The translations under genes were made by a program, and so were the position numbers. The notes beneath the pieces are model-generated. The model did not search any database and had not been told where the DNA came from. It saw nothing but the letters and a program-made list of their open reading frames with translations. A DNA stretch of 45,900 nt from CAZADH01 sp964483805 (GTDB lineage: Bacteria; Muiribacteriota; Ozemobacteria; Ozemobacterales; Ozemobacteraceae), in contig CAZADH010000012.1 of assembly GCA_964483805.1 (NCBI GenBank), forward strand, positions 1 to 45,900, written 5' to 3'. Below, one piece after another: positions 15,626 through 24,583 of the stretch. Within the stretch, counting starts at the first letter, position 1; each line of letters opens with the position of its first letter.

Positions 15626-17251
15626 ATGTATCATCTGACAACACGAAACCGGACCGTGGCCATGATGGCGCTGTTCTTCGCGACCGTTCTCGCCATGACC
15701 GGTTGTGGCGGCGGCGGCAGTTCGAACCCGACCGGCCCCACGACCCCAACACCACCTTACGTCGATCCGAATGCGAACTACGTCCCGGTGGGTAGCATTC
15801 AAGCTGGGCAACTGGCAAGCTTCACCTTCACCGGCAACCGCAGTGACCTGACGCTGTCGACGCCAACCGGCACGGAAGAATACGGCGTGGTCATCACATC
15901 CAATAGCACGAGCAATACAACGTATTCGGTGACCGGCAACGGCGGCGGCACGAACCTCGGGTCGGTGCGCGCCAGTGAGTTGGCCGCCGAGGGGCGCGCG
16001 GCAGGACGCATGCCCAATCAAGCACTCGCGGATGCCGCCCTGCGACGGGCCGCGCGGCAGGCGACACCGCTCGACCGTGCATCGGTGCGCAAGTCGGTAC
16101 GCAAGGCCGTCGAGAACGTCGGCGACACGTTGACGTTCTCGGTTTACAGCCAGAACACGATGGGCTGGGGGCAAACCTATTCGCAACGACAGGCGGTGCT
16201 GCGCAAGATCAGCACCTATGCCAAGATTTTCGTCGATCCGAACAGCTCGGCCAATGGCTTGAGTGCGGTCAGCGGCGTTGATGCGATCACACAGCAAGAG
16301 ATCGACAACTTTGCCAACAAGTTCGACACCGTCATCTACCCGTTGATCACCCAGGGCTATGGCAATACTTTCGACAAAGATGGCGACGGCCACGTGACGA
16401 TCTTCTTCTCGCCGCTGTACAACCAACTCGGTTTCGCCGGGCTGTTCGATTCCGTGCACCTGTACAGCCGAAATGCGCCCGGGATTCTCAATAGTGCCTA
16501 CAGCAACGAGCGAGACATGTTCGTCATTATGTGCCCCGACACAAACGGGGTCGAAGGCTCGCACTGGGATCACACGCGTTGGTTCAGCGCAGCCGCCGAA
16601 ACGATCGCCCACGAGTTTCAGCACCTGGCCAACCACGCCACCCGCAAGATCGAGCATTCGTGGCCCGAGGAGGTCGAGTGGCTCGACGAGGGACTGTCGA
16701 TGGAGGCCGAGCTACGTTACCGGGTCGCAATCGGTGATCCGGCCGCTGAAGACCGCTTCGACAGTTGGGCTGCCAATCCCAGCAATTACTCGCTGACCAA
16801 CTTCGCCTGGAACCTGGGCAATTATGGGTGTGTGGGCATGTTCATGCACTACCTGTACGAGCAGGGCGGTGCTACGGCTCTGCGGGCTTTGGTGCAGAAC
16901 CCCGAGACCGGCACCGCCAATGTCGACGCGCGTTTCGCCTCGCGCGGCGGCTTTCTGGGTATGTTCAACGACTGGTCGGTGGCGGTGTTTGTCGAAGGCA
17001 ACAAGTCGACCATCAACACGTCGCTGATCGACGCGAAGTACAAATACGCAGCCGACATGGGCATCAGTCTGACGTCACAGACCGGGCAGATCCCGTATGG
17101 CCAAGGCTTCACCGGCAGCATGAAAGGCATGTCGCAGAAGTTCGTGCGGCAGGTTCCCGGCAGCACCGGTTGGTCGCAGAGCTCGGCCAATCTGACGATG
17201 ACCGATGCAACTGGCGGTTCGATGCGCTGTTCGATTATCCGGGTGAAGTGA
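15626..17251 (+). CDS. M30-like (hyicolysin-type) zinc metallopeptidase lipoprotein
   Basis: This is a 541-aa protein. A signal peptide ends at a lipobox-like AMTGC, and a Gly/Ser/Thr/Pro linker follows, suggesting an exported, lipid-anchored enzyme. The zinc site is HEFQH at 329-333 with a further His337 (HEFQHLANH) and a downstream Glu355 in WLDEGLS, the arrangement of peptidase family M30. A DKDGDGHV loop upstream resembles a calcium-binding EF loop. I prefer ATG 15626, since GGAGA lies about 10 bases upstream; ATG 15617 is only two bases from it. The neighbour starting at 17339 is a larger paralogue. The substrate is unknown, probably extracellular protein. Confidence 0.83.
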   Translation: MYHLTTRNRTVAMMALFFATVLAMTGCGGGGSSNPTGPTTPTPPYVDPNANYVPVGSIQAGQLASFTFTGNRSDLTLSTPTGTEEYGVVITSNSTSNTTYSVTGNGGGTNLGSVRASELAAEGRAAGRMPNQALADAALRRAARQATPLDRASVRKSVRKAVENVGDTLTFSVYSQNTMGWGQTYSQRQAVLRKISTYAKIFVDPNSSANGLSAVSGVDAITQQEIDNFANKFDTVIYPLITQGYGNTFDKDGDGHVTIFFSPLYNQLGFAGLFDSVHLYSRNAPGILNSAYSNERDMFVIMCPDTNGVEGSHWDHTRWFSAAAETIAHEFQHLANHATRKIEHSWPEEVEWLDEGLSMEAELRYRVAIGDPAAEDRFDSWAANPSNYSLTNFAWNLGNYGCVGMFMHYLYEQGGATALRALVQNPETGTANVDARFASRGGFLGMFNDWSVAVFVEGNKSTINTSLIDAKYKYAADMGISLTSQTGQIPYGQGFTGSMKGMSQKFVRQVPGSTGWSQSSANLTMTDATGGSMRCSIIRVK

Positions 17252-17268
17252 ATCTGCGTGGTACGCCC

Positions 17269-17309
17269 CCACCGGTCAACGGCAGAATTCTGCGTTGATC
17301 GGTGGTTTT
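17269..17309 (+). terminator. terminator after the first M30-type gene
   Basis: A long stem with one bulged base and one G-T pair (arms beginning CCACCGGTCAAC at 17269 and ending GATCGGTGG at 17305, with the inner palindrome GCAGAATTCTGC) is followed by TTTT. It may attenuate transcription into the paralogue 30 bases downstream. Confidence 0.7.
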
Positions 17310-17338
17310 GCTGCGAATTGCCGGGAGGTATTCGATTC

Positions 17339-20320
17339 ATGAAGCGGAGTCTCGGAACACTGAGCGCGGCCCTGTGCATGTTGATTGCAGGTGCAACGGC
17401 GCTATTCATCCCTGGGTGTGCGAGTTTCGACAACAGCGTGGGCGTACCACTGAGCGCCCCACAGGCAGGTGAACGCAGCACCGTCCGACTTCAGTTCAGC
17501 ATCCCCGGTCTGGCCGGCAACCACGCCACCGTGCGCGCAGCCACGGGACTGTCGGCAGCCACCGTGAGTTTCCGCCTGGTGCTCATGCCACCCCCGGGAG
17601 CGACGGCAACGCTCGAGATTCGCGAGCAGCAGACCGCGGTCGGCTCCGACGGGACGGTCAGCGCCGTATTTTCCGACTGCCCGTCGCGACCCGCGATCGC
17701 CCAGGTGCGCATCACAGGCGGAGCTGTTGGCGGTTACTCTGAATACCACGGTGCTCTCGACCTGACCCCCGGCAACAATACGCTGGTCGTGGTGCCCACC
17801 GGAAGCGGCCTGACCCGCGATCTGCTCGCCCACGTGGCGGAGGCAATTGCCAACGAACCCACGCTGCGCCGGACGGCCCCAGCGGCGCTGGTGGCTGCCG
17901 TGCAGACGGCGCTGACCTCGAGCGGTTCGGCCAATGTCGACACCGTACGGTCCCTGACACTCGAACGATACCTGGCCAACACACAATTGGTGACGACTCT
18001 CGCTTTGAGCGCATCGTCAACGGGGTCGCTCTCAGCCGTCGACAGACTGGCAAACGTCGCCTGGACCCGCACCGGCAGTGAATTCTGGGCCTCGGGAACC
18101 CTGCGTTCCTGGCCGAACTTCTCACAGGTGACCTGTCGCGCGATCTTGCGCCAGAGCGTCGGAAACCGCGGTTTCGCCGTATGGCGGCATTCGTCGAGCA
18201 CGAGTGAGCGGGTCAGCGCGGTCGACACGGGTAGCGGCACGCGCGTCGCCGACCTCTTGTTCCCGGGCACTGTTGCTGCCCTTGCCGATGCCGACGACGG
18301 CAGTGTCGTGGTAGCCGGCGTTCGCGCCGACAACGGTGCGGCGCTCGTCTGCCGCTGGGCCCCCGACCTCGATGCCGACGCGTCGGCGGCTACAACTGGC
18401 TCTGGCAGCGGATTGTTGTGGACAACGTCGATTGCGACGACGACGCCGACGTGGTCAGGACTGACGGCCGTGCAGTATCTGCCAGCGGGACCGCTGAACC
18501 CGGCCCAGGTCCTCGTCTGTGGCCGCACCAGCGACGGCCGCGTGCCGGTGGTCAGACTGACGGCCGACTCTGGCGCGGTTGTGGCCTCGACCGACGCCTG
18601 GTCGACACTCGCGCTCACCGGACCGACTGGCGGGGCCGTGCTGACAACGGCCACGCCGATCAACTTCGTCGCATCGGTCGGAACACCCGCAGAAGTGCAA
18701 AAGGTCGAGTTCTATCTGTCGACAACGAAGATCGGCGAGGGCACAGCGCCAGCCTTTTCGTTCAGTTGGACCAATCCGACCGAGGGGCGATACGCGGTCA
18801 CAGCCTGTGCCGTCGACACTCGCGGACGACGGAACTCCACGAAGCCCGTGTCGATTGTGGTCACGGCGACCGCTCCGTATGCACTGGGTGAAGTGCGCAT
18901 GTTCGATATCGCCGCGGCGGGAACGAGTATCATCATGCCGTTGGCGACAGGAACGGAAGAATACGGTCTGGCGCTGGTGACTCGCAATGTCACGGCCGGC
19001 AATTACCGGGTTCTGGGCAACGGTGGCGGCGGGACCACGCTGGCCGCACTGCCGCGGGCCTCGTCGGCTGACGACGCGCGACAACTGCGTTGTCAGAACC
19101 AGGCTCTGGCAGATGTAGCGATGCGGGCGATCGGACGCACGGTTGCGCCGGCGTTGCGCGATGGCACTCGCCCGAGTTCAGGCGCAATCCGCCCGGCGAT
19201 CGAAACGGTGGGCCAGAGTGTTACGTTCTGGGCTTACAGTCTCGATCCGTATGGCGGCGGTGGCAGCACGTATTCGCAGCGGACAGGAGTACTGCGGCGC
19301 ATCGGCACGCGGTGCAAGATCTTCGTCGACCCGAACCCGAGTTCGCGCGGTTTGTCGGCCGTATCGGGTGCGAGCGCAATAACCGAACAAGAATTAGATA
19401 ATTTTGTAGATAAATTTGATAATGTTATCTACAATTTGATTACACAAGGCTATGGCAACACATACGATGCCGATGGCGACGGGAGGGTGACCATCTTCTT
19501 CTCGCCACTCTACAACCAGCTTGGGTATGCCGGAATCTTCGACCCGACGAACTTCTCGAGTAATTCATACAGCAACTACCGAGACATGTTCGTGATCATG
19601 TGTCCCGACCCACTGAACGTCCACAACAGTTGGTCGCACGAAGAATGGTTCACTGCGGCGGCCGAAACAATCGCGCATGAGTTTCAACATCTGGCCAATT
19701 ACGTAACCCGCCGCATCGAGCACCCAACCTGGGCCGCCGAGATCGACTGGCTCGACGAGGGCCTTTCGGTCGGAGCCGAGGCACGGTATCGCATTCTTAT
19801 CGGCGACCGAGCCGGCGAAGACCGTTTCAGCCGATACGCGGCTCGCCCCGGCAACTTCGCACTCACGACGTTCGGCCCGCAACTGGGGAATTACGGCATG
19901 GTCGGACTGTTCATGCACTACCTGTATGAACAAGGGGGTGCTTCGACCATTCGAACCCTGGTCCAGAGTCCGGAAACAGGCACCGCGAACATCGATGCCC
20001 GCTTTGCCAACCGCAACGGGTTTCGTGGGGTGCTGGGCGACTGGAGTGCTGCGGTTTTTGCGGCCGGCAACACCGCCGCAATGGCCACCGCGCCAATCGA
20101 TGCGCGTTACCGCTATGCCACCGACGTCGGCATCGACCTGAACAGCGTGACCACGCGTCTTACCCCGGATCAAACATTCTCAGGAACCTTGCTGAATGCG
20201 TCCATGCGGTTTGCGCGAATCGCGCCGGGTGCCGCGCAAAGCGGTCTGACCACGATGCGAACGACGCTGAGCGACCCAGATGGCGGGCAGATCCGCTGCG
20301 CCGTGGTGCGCACGAAATAG
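17339..20320 (+). CDS. large M30-like metallopeptidase lipoprotein with Ig-like domain
   Basis: This is a 993-aa protein. The signal peptide (MKRSLGTLSAALCMLIAGAT) ends at lipobox FIPGC. Residues about 35-430 form an N-terminal region with no family I recognise. About 435-515 is an Ig-like beta-sandwich (GTPAEVQKVEFYLSTTKIGE and following strands). About 520-993 is the peptidase, closely similar to the whole preceding protein. The zinc site is HEFQH at 780-784 with Glu807 in WLDEGLS; the extra His of the paralogue is Tyr788 here. GGGAGG lies 10 bases before the ATG. A stretch at 19391-19447 is only 19% G+C, quite unlike the rest of the gene. Tandem duplication followed by N-terminal domain gain is the likely origin. 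Confidence 0.83.
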   Translation: MKRSLGTLSAALCMLIAGATALFIPGCASFDNSVGVPLSAPQAGERSTVRLQFSIPGLAGNHATVRAATGLSAATVSFRLVLMPPPGATATLEIREQQTAVGSDGTVSAVFSDCPSRPAIAQVRITGGAVGGYSEYHGALDLTPGNNTLVVVPTGSGLTRDLLAHVAEAIANEPTLRRTAPAALVAAVQTALTSSGSANVDTVRSLTLERYLANTQLVTTLALSASSTGSLSAVDRLANVAWTRTGSEFWASGTLRSWPNFSQVTCRAILRQSVGNRGFAVWRHSSSTSERVSAVDTGSGTRVADLLFPGTVAALADADDGSVVVAGVRADNGAALVCRWAPDLDADASAATTGSGSGLLWTTSIATTTPTWSGLTAVQYLPAGPLNPAQVLVCGRTSDGRVPVVRLTADSGAVVASTDAWSTLALTGPTGGAVLTTATPINFVASVGTPAEVQKVEFYLSTTKIGEGTAPAFSFSWTNPTEGRYAVTACAVDTRGRRNSTKPVSIVVTATAPYALGEVRMFDIAAAGTSIIMPLATGTEEYGLALVTRNVTAGNYRVLGNGGGGTTLAALPRASSADDARQLRCQNQALADVAMRAIGRTVAPALRDGTRPSSGAIRPAIETVGQSVTFWAYSLDPYGGGGSTYSQRTGVLRRIGTRCKIFVDPNPSSRGLSAVSGASAITEQELDNFVDKFDNVIYNLITQGYGNTYDADGDGRVTIFFSPLYNQLGYAGIFDPTNFSSNSYSNYRDMFVIMCPDPLNVHNSWSHEEWFTAAAETIAHEFQHLANYVTRRIEHPTWAAEIDWLDEGLSVGAEARYRILIGDRAGEDRFSRYAARPGNFALTTFGPQLGNYGMVGLFMHYLYEQGGASTIRTLVQSPETGTANIDARFANRNGFRGVLGDWSAAVFAAGNTAAMATAPIDARYRYATDVGIDLNSVTTRLTPDQTFSGTLLNASMRFARIAPGAAQSGLTTMRTTLSDPDGGQIRCAVVRTK

Positions 20321-20371
20321 GCGTCGGCGCCGCGCCACGGGTCCACACGGTGTCAGGCGAAAAACCCGAAG

Positions 20372-20722
20372 TCAGCCGAGGAGGTTGATCGCCTCCGGCA
20401 AAGACGATGCGGCCTCGCCATGCAACAGAACGCCGCCCCGCTCGATGGCGCGGCGCTGCACCTTGTCGCGACACACGAGGGCCAGGCGCCCTTTCAGATC
20501 GGCGTCGATCAGCGCTGCGAGGTCTCGCAGGCCGGTCATCCCCGGATCACTGATGGTTTGGACGTCGGCAAGCGACAAGACAAAACGGGTCGTCTGACCG
20601 GATGTCGCAACACGGCGGATCTCGGCCTCGGTGGCCCGGGCAGCATCGGCATCGAAGAACCCAGAAATCGAAACGACGGCAATCCCGTCTTTGACCTCTG
20701 CAGCAACTGAAAATACGGCCAT
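20372..20722 (-). CDS. STAS-domain protein (anti-sigma-factor antagonist type)
   Basis: This is a 116-aa protein with the pattern of SpoIIAA/RsbV-like STAS domains: the N-terminal strand VKDGIAVVSISGFFDADAA, then RFVLSLADVQTISDPGMTGL. In regulated antagonists this last segment carries DSSG with a phosphorylated Ser; here it reads SDPG, with Asp59 at the phospho-Ser position and Pro next to it. The protein may therefore be unphosphorylatable or mimic the phosphorylated state. The ATG at 20722 has AGGAGG about 10 bases upstream, so a longer frame to 20815 is not used. It is convergent with the M30 gene and divergent from the propeller gene. No partner kinase or sigma factor is adjacent. Confidence 0.78.
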   Translation of the reverse strand: MAVFSVAAEVKDGIAVVSISGFFDADAARATEAEIRRVATSGQTTRFVLSLADVQTISDPGMTGLRDLAALIDADLKGRLALVCRDKVQRRAIERGGVLLHGEAASSLPEAINLLG

Positions 20723-20847
20723 GTTCAGACATCCTCCTGGTGGCAATACTCGTGGCACCGGCAACGGTGACGAACCCCCGCTTCGAGCGGCAACATGTGG
20801 CGATGTGGCTGCCACCTGGGGACATCATCACCCGGTCTCGGCGAATA

Positions 20848-20856
20848 TGGTATAAT
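20848..20856 (+). promoter_or_regulatory. extended -10 promoter for the beta-propeller gene
   Basis: TGGTATAAT is a perfect extended -10 (TGnTATAAT). No recognisable -35 lies at 16-18 bases. The predicted start is about 45 bases before the coding region. Confidence 0.6.
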
Positions 20857-20907
20857 TTTCCGGTCTGGATGTCATCCTCACGACATCGACAAACCGAGGT
20901 CATCATC

Positions 20908-21888
20908 ATGCGAAGGGGGACCCCCATGAAACGGTGCCTGATCACTGTAGCCTTGATTGCCTGCTGCCTTGCCACGCCGGCTTTTGCCGAGTTTTCCCTG
21001 CCATTCGGCAGCGGAGCGGGCCAGGTGGGGTTCTTCAACACCAACAATCATCCGGATGTTGAAGAACTGGTGCCGGTTGGCCCAATGGCATTCCGCATCA
21101 ACGGCAACGAGGCCTGGGTTGCCGACAGCATGGGGGGGCGGGTTCTTCGCGTCACCGCAAATGGCAAAGTGTTGGCTGCGCTGAGCGTCACCACCGCGAC
21201 CGAGACCTCGGTTCAAGATCTGGCGATTGCGACGGACCGCAAGGGTCAGGTCACGACCCTATGGGTTCTCGATGCCATCACGCAGCAGATCGTCGAGATG
21301 TCGCCCGACGGCAAGACATTGCGACGCCTCGGTGGGGAGGGTGACGAACCGGGTCGTTTCGTCCAGTTGCACCGCATCGAGATCGGCAAATCGGGCCGGC
21401 TCTACGTGGCCGACAAGGCGCGGCAAACCATCACCGTGCTGGACGGTCAGTCCGGAACCGTGGTGCGCGAGCGGCATTGGGAGTGGTCGGGATTCTGCCT
21501 CGACGTGCGCGAGAACCTGTGCCAACTCAAGTGGGACGGCGAGGCCAAAGAGACGCATCTCATCCGCGAAGACTTCGACGGCAAGTTGATCGACGACACG
21601 ATCCTCGCCCTGCCGCCGCATGGCAACCCCGAACTGTGGTGGATCAATCCCGACGGCGAGGCGATCATCACGTTCTACCCGATGCTGGGTGAAGGGCAAG
21701 CGGGTCCGTTAACGCTGGCACGCGTAAAAATGAGCGATGGCAAGGTCTCCGGCACGCGCGAGATCAACACACCCATGGTCATGAGCCGCGGCATCGAGCC
21801 GGCCGGTTCCGGGATCTGGGTGGTTGCCAGCGATTACGCAGCGGCGCCCAAGGGTGCTTTTGCCATCAAGCGCCTGCCGATCCGGTAA
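20908..21888 (+). CDS. exported beta-propeller (NHL/SMP-30-like) protein
   Basis: This is a 326-aa protein. The signal peptide (MKRCLITVALIACCLATPAF, cleavage after AFA) directs export. The remainder shows repeated propeller blades such as GNEAWVADSMGGRVLRVTAN, TLWVLDAITQQIVEMSPDGK and GRLYVADKARQTITVLDGQS, typical of NHL-like six-bladed propellers used for ligand or protein binding. The starts ATG 20908 (GAGG eight bases upstream) and ATG 20926 (AAGGGGGA upstream, inside the palindrome GGGGGACCCCC) are both plausible. It is the first gene of a co-directional run with the SH3 protein and the pseudopilin genes, so it may belong to their envelope system. The exact role is unknown. Confidence 0.78.
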   Translation: MRRGTPMKRCLITVALIACCLATPAFAEFSLPFGSGAGQVGFFNTNNHPDVEELVPVGPMAFRINGNEAWVADSMGGRVLRVTANGKVLAALSVTTATETSVQDLAIATDRKGQVTTLWVLDAITQQIVEMSPDGKTLRRLGGEGDEPGRFVQLHRIEIGKSGRLYVADKARQTITVLDGQSGTVVRERHWEWSGFCLDVRENLCQLKWDGEAKETHLIREDFDGKLIDDTILALPPHGNPELWWINPDGEAIITFYPMLGEGQAGPLTLARVKMSDGKVSGTREINTPMVMSRGIEPAGSGIWVVASDYAAAPKGAFAIKRLPIR

Positions 21889-21974
21889 CACCGACCGATT
21901 CCCACACGTAACCTGTACACCGGGAATTTTCAGCGTTGATCCAGGAAACGCAGTTGGAGTTGTGGAGGTAGAAC

Positions 21975-22379
21975 ATGAAAAAGCACATCGGACTGGTGAT
22001 CGGCGTTGTTCTCGTCATTGGCCTCATCGGCACGGCATGGGCGTTGCAGGTTCCCAAAAAAGGCGTCGTCAAGGTAAACTCGGCACTGAACATCCGCGAA
22101 TCGCCGATGGGACGGGTTCTCGGCACGTTGAGTGACGGCACCCCGGTCGAGATTCTGGCCGTGCAGGGTTCGTGGTACAAAGTAAATACAAGTGGCTACT
22201 CCGGTAAATATGTCTATAGTCAGTACATCACGGTTACCGAGTTCGACACGGTCGACGACAAGGAAGCGGCGCGCAACCCGATGGCCGCGCTGCGAGCGAC
22301 CGACCCGAACCGAACCGGGGCAGGTCCTCACGACGACAAGTTGACGCCGCAAGCGGCTCCTCCCGTAACCTCCCGCTGA
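21975..22379 (+). CDS. membrane-anchored bacterial SH3-domain protein
   Basis: This is a 134-aa protein. An N-terminal hydrophobic segment (HIGLVIGVVLVIGLIGTAWA) is a signal anchor or cleaved signal. Residues about 30-90 are an SH3b domain (KVNSALNIRESPMGRVLGTL, then GTPVEILAVQGSWYKV and KYVYSQYI), a fold that commonly binds peptidoglycan. The tail of about 40 residues is polar and probably disordered. GGAGG lies upstream of the ATG. Codons at 22178-22226 are unusually A+T-rich and include the 10-mer GTAAATACAA discussed in the findings. Confidence 0.85.
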   Translation: MKKHIGLVIGVVLVIGLIGTAWALQVPKKGVVKVNSALNIRESPMGRVLGTLSDGTPVEILAVQGSWYKVNTSGYSGKYVYSQYITVTEFDTVDDKEAARNPMAALRATDPNRTGAGPHDDKLTPQAAPPVTSR

Positions 22380-22455
22380 AAGCTCCTTCGACCTGATTCG
22401 TCACGTTGGGCAAAACGACACAGGAGGCACGGGCCGGCTTCACGCCGCCAAGGCC

Positions 22456-24579
22456 ATGAACGCGCGCAAGGGTTCGTTTCTCATTCTGATCGGGACCTCG
22501 CTGATACTGATCGCCTTGGTCGGCGGTTGGTTCATCAGCCACATGATCGCGCAAAGCCGCCTCAGTCACCGACAGGGTGAACAACGCATCACCAGCGCCA
22601 TTGCACAGGCGCTGGCCACCCTGGCGATCCACCATTTGCAGCAGAAGGTGCTGGTCGATCCCAACAGCCAGTTGTCGAAGTACCTGGCCAAGCGACTCGA
22701 TGCGATGGGTGATCTACGTCGATCGCCAACGCAGACCCTCATCAAGCTCGAGGATGCCAGCAACGCGCTCAAGCCGTTGGTCGAGAGTCTGCGCGCGCCG
22801 TTGGCCGACCTCGGTCAGTTCAGCTACACCATCGAGTATGAATGTCGCCAGAGCGATTTCAGCGCTGCCGGACTCAACAGTGCCTTCCCCCGGGAAAAGC
22901 GGGGAAAGCTGCACATCTACGTCACCACGAACTACCGCAAGAACAACGCCGCGACGAGCGACACGATTTCCGAGGATTTTCATTTCGTCTGTCAGGTCAA
23001 GGTGATGGCGGCACTGGCCCCGGTGCTATCGAAATTTACATTGTATGTCGAAAACGCGCTGGCGGGTTCGGGATACGGCACCAACAGCCCCTGGCGATAC
23101 AATTGCACCGGCACGACGATCAACGGCGCTCTCACCGCCAATCCACCGGCGATTCCGCTCGTGTTCAACCATGGCGGCCCCACCGGAACAGTCCCCAAGA
23201 CCATGGACGAACTGGTGAGGCCACGTCGCGGCCTGGTGTTTCTCGGCGGCGGCCGCGTCTATCTGAACATTGCCCGCGGCTGGAACCCGGTCGGCCCGTT
23301 CGGCGAGGGGTTTCATCTGTTCGCCAAGGGCAACGGAGATGGCCTGTACACGCTGCGCACCGAGAATGGTGTCGCGATCATGAACTGGGAACAGGGCATG
23401 TGCTACGAAACCCAGCCTTCGCCGGCCGAAGACTGGTGGAACTTCATCAAGAACTCGCCCAATGCGGGCATTGCGCGGTTCAATTCGATTCTCAAGTTGT
23501 TCGGCACCGACCGTGATGTTTCGGTGACGTTGGTCTTGGGTGATGTGGCCCGTACCGTTCTGAATGCACGGGCGTACAAAGACACGAACACGCCGACCAT
23601 CGAGCCTCCGTACGATTTCATGCCCTACATCGAGAGCCTGACCGACTGGCAACAGGCGACCGACCCGGCCACCAACGATGCGACCGATCCGTCGGCGGCC
23701 CGCGATACCCCGGCCCTGCAACCGTTGTCGACAAAAACCACGACCCCCCTCTCCCGCGATCAGACGGGCCTCGACAACTACAAACGTGAATACGCGAGCA
23801 ATATTGTCTATACGCCCTACATGTCGTCTTTGGCCTTCGTCTACACCGCCAACGCCCAGGCAAACCCGCTTGGGGCCATGGCCGGAGACCCTGTGGCGGA
23901 CCTCATGCAGGGCAATGCCACCTCGTGGCCGGCGGCGGCGAAACAAAACACGTTCCCAACCCAGATTCAGGTTCCCGGCTGTCCGACGGCGCTCAATGCG
24001 ATGCAACCGCTGCTCGATGCAATGATGGTTCCCGGCGATCGAACGGCCTGGGACATTCCCGAGGCGGAAACGGCCGGCGGCGCCAACGCGGTGCGCGATG
24101 CCCTGAAACGCCGCGGTTTGTTGCGTGAGAATGGCGGCGAGGACGAACTGGCACCGGCCGGCTGGGTCTTTGTGCGAGGCCAGCAGAACCTCGAGTTTTC
24201 GCGACCCACGAGTCTGCTGACCTCGGGTGGCATCGTACTCGAGAAGGGCAGCATCACTATCCGCCAGACCATCAAAGACAATGGCAAAGCGTTGATTCTC
24301 GTGGCCCGCAGCGGGTCCATCGCTGTCGAATGCCAGGATGGAACCGAGGTCAACGCATCGTTGATTGCGAAAGACAAAGTACTGCTCAAGTCGACCGGGC
24401 GCCCCAAGATTCTGGGCAGCCTGGCGATGGGCCAGTTCGAACTGGCCAACGCCTCGAAAGGCGCCGACATCGGCTACAATCCGATTCTCTCGGCAATGCC
24501 CAACGCCGGTTCAGATGCTGATTCGGAAGAAAGCCTGCTGGCCGCATCACTCGATCCGATGCCCCTGTTCGTGAAGTGA
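22456..24579 (+). CDS. PilX/GspK-like pilus-assembly-associated protein
   Basis: This is a 707-aa protein with a short basic start (MNARKG) and one N-terminal hydrophobic helix (SFLILIGTSLILIALVGGWF), the layout of PilX/GspK-type minor pseudopilins. The large C-terminal part is not recognisable by motif; the last 100 residues look like a right-handed beta-stack (GGIVLEKGSITIRQTI). At 707 aa it is far longer than PilX (about 200) or GspK (about 320). No GxxxxE prepilin-peptidase signature is present, unlike the next two genes, though GspK-type proteins also deviate. It is followed after 4 bases by the PilV/GspI-like gene, strongly suggesting one complex. There is no good Shine-Dalgarno sequence. 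Confidence 0.6.
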   Translation: MNARKGSFLILIGTSLILIALVGGWFISHMIAQSRLSHRQGEQRITSAIAQALATLAIHHLQQKVLVDPNSQLSKYLAKRLDAMGDLRRSPTQTLIKLEDASNALKPLVESLRAPLADLGQFSYTIEYECRQSDFSAAGLNSAFPREKRGKLHIYVTTNYRKNNAATSDTISEDFHFVCQVKVMAALAPVLSKFTLYVENALAGSGYGTNSPWRYNCTGTTINGALTANPPAIPLVFNHGGPTGTVPKTMDELVRPRRGLVFLGGGRVYLNIARGWNPVGPFGEGFHLFAKGNGDGLYTLRTENGVAIMNWEQGMCYETQPSPAEDWWNFIKNSPNAGIARFNSILKLFGTDRDVSVTLVLGDVARTVLNARAYKDTNTPTIEPPYDFMPYIESLTDWQQATDPATNDATDPSAARDTPALQPLSTKTTTPLSRDQTGLDNYKREYASNIVYTPYMSSLAFVYTANAQANPLGAMAGDPVADLMQGNATSWPAAAKQNTFPTQIQVPGCPTALNAMQPLLDAMMVPGDRTAWDIPEAETAGGANAVRDALKRRGLLRENGGEDELAPAGWVFVRGQQNLEFSRPTSLLTSGGIVLEKGSITIRQTIKDNGKALILVARSGSIAVECQDGTEVNASLIAKDKVLLKSTGRPKILGSLAMGQFELANASKGADIGYNPILSAMPNAGSDADSEESLLAASLDPMPLFVK

Positions 24580-24583
24580 ACGT

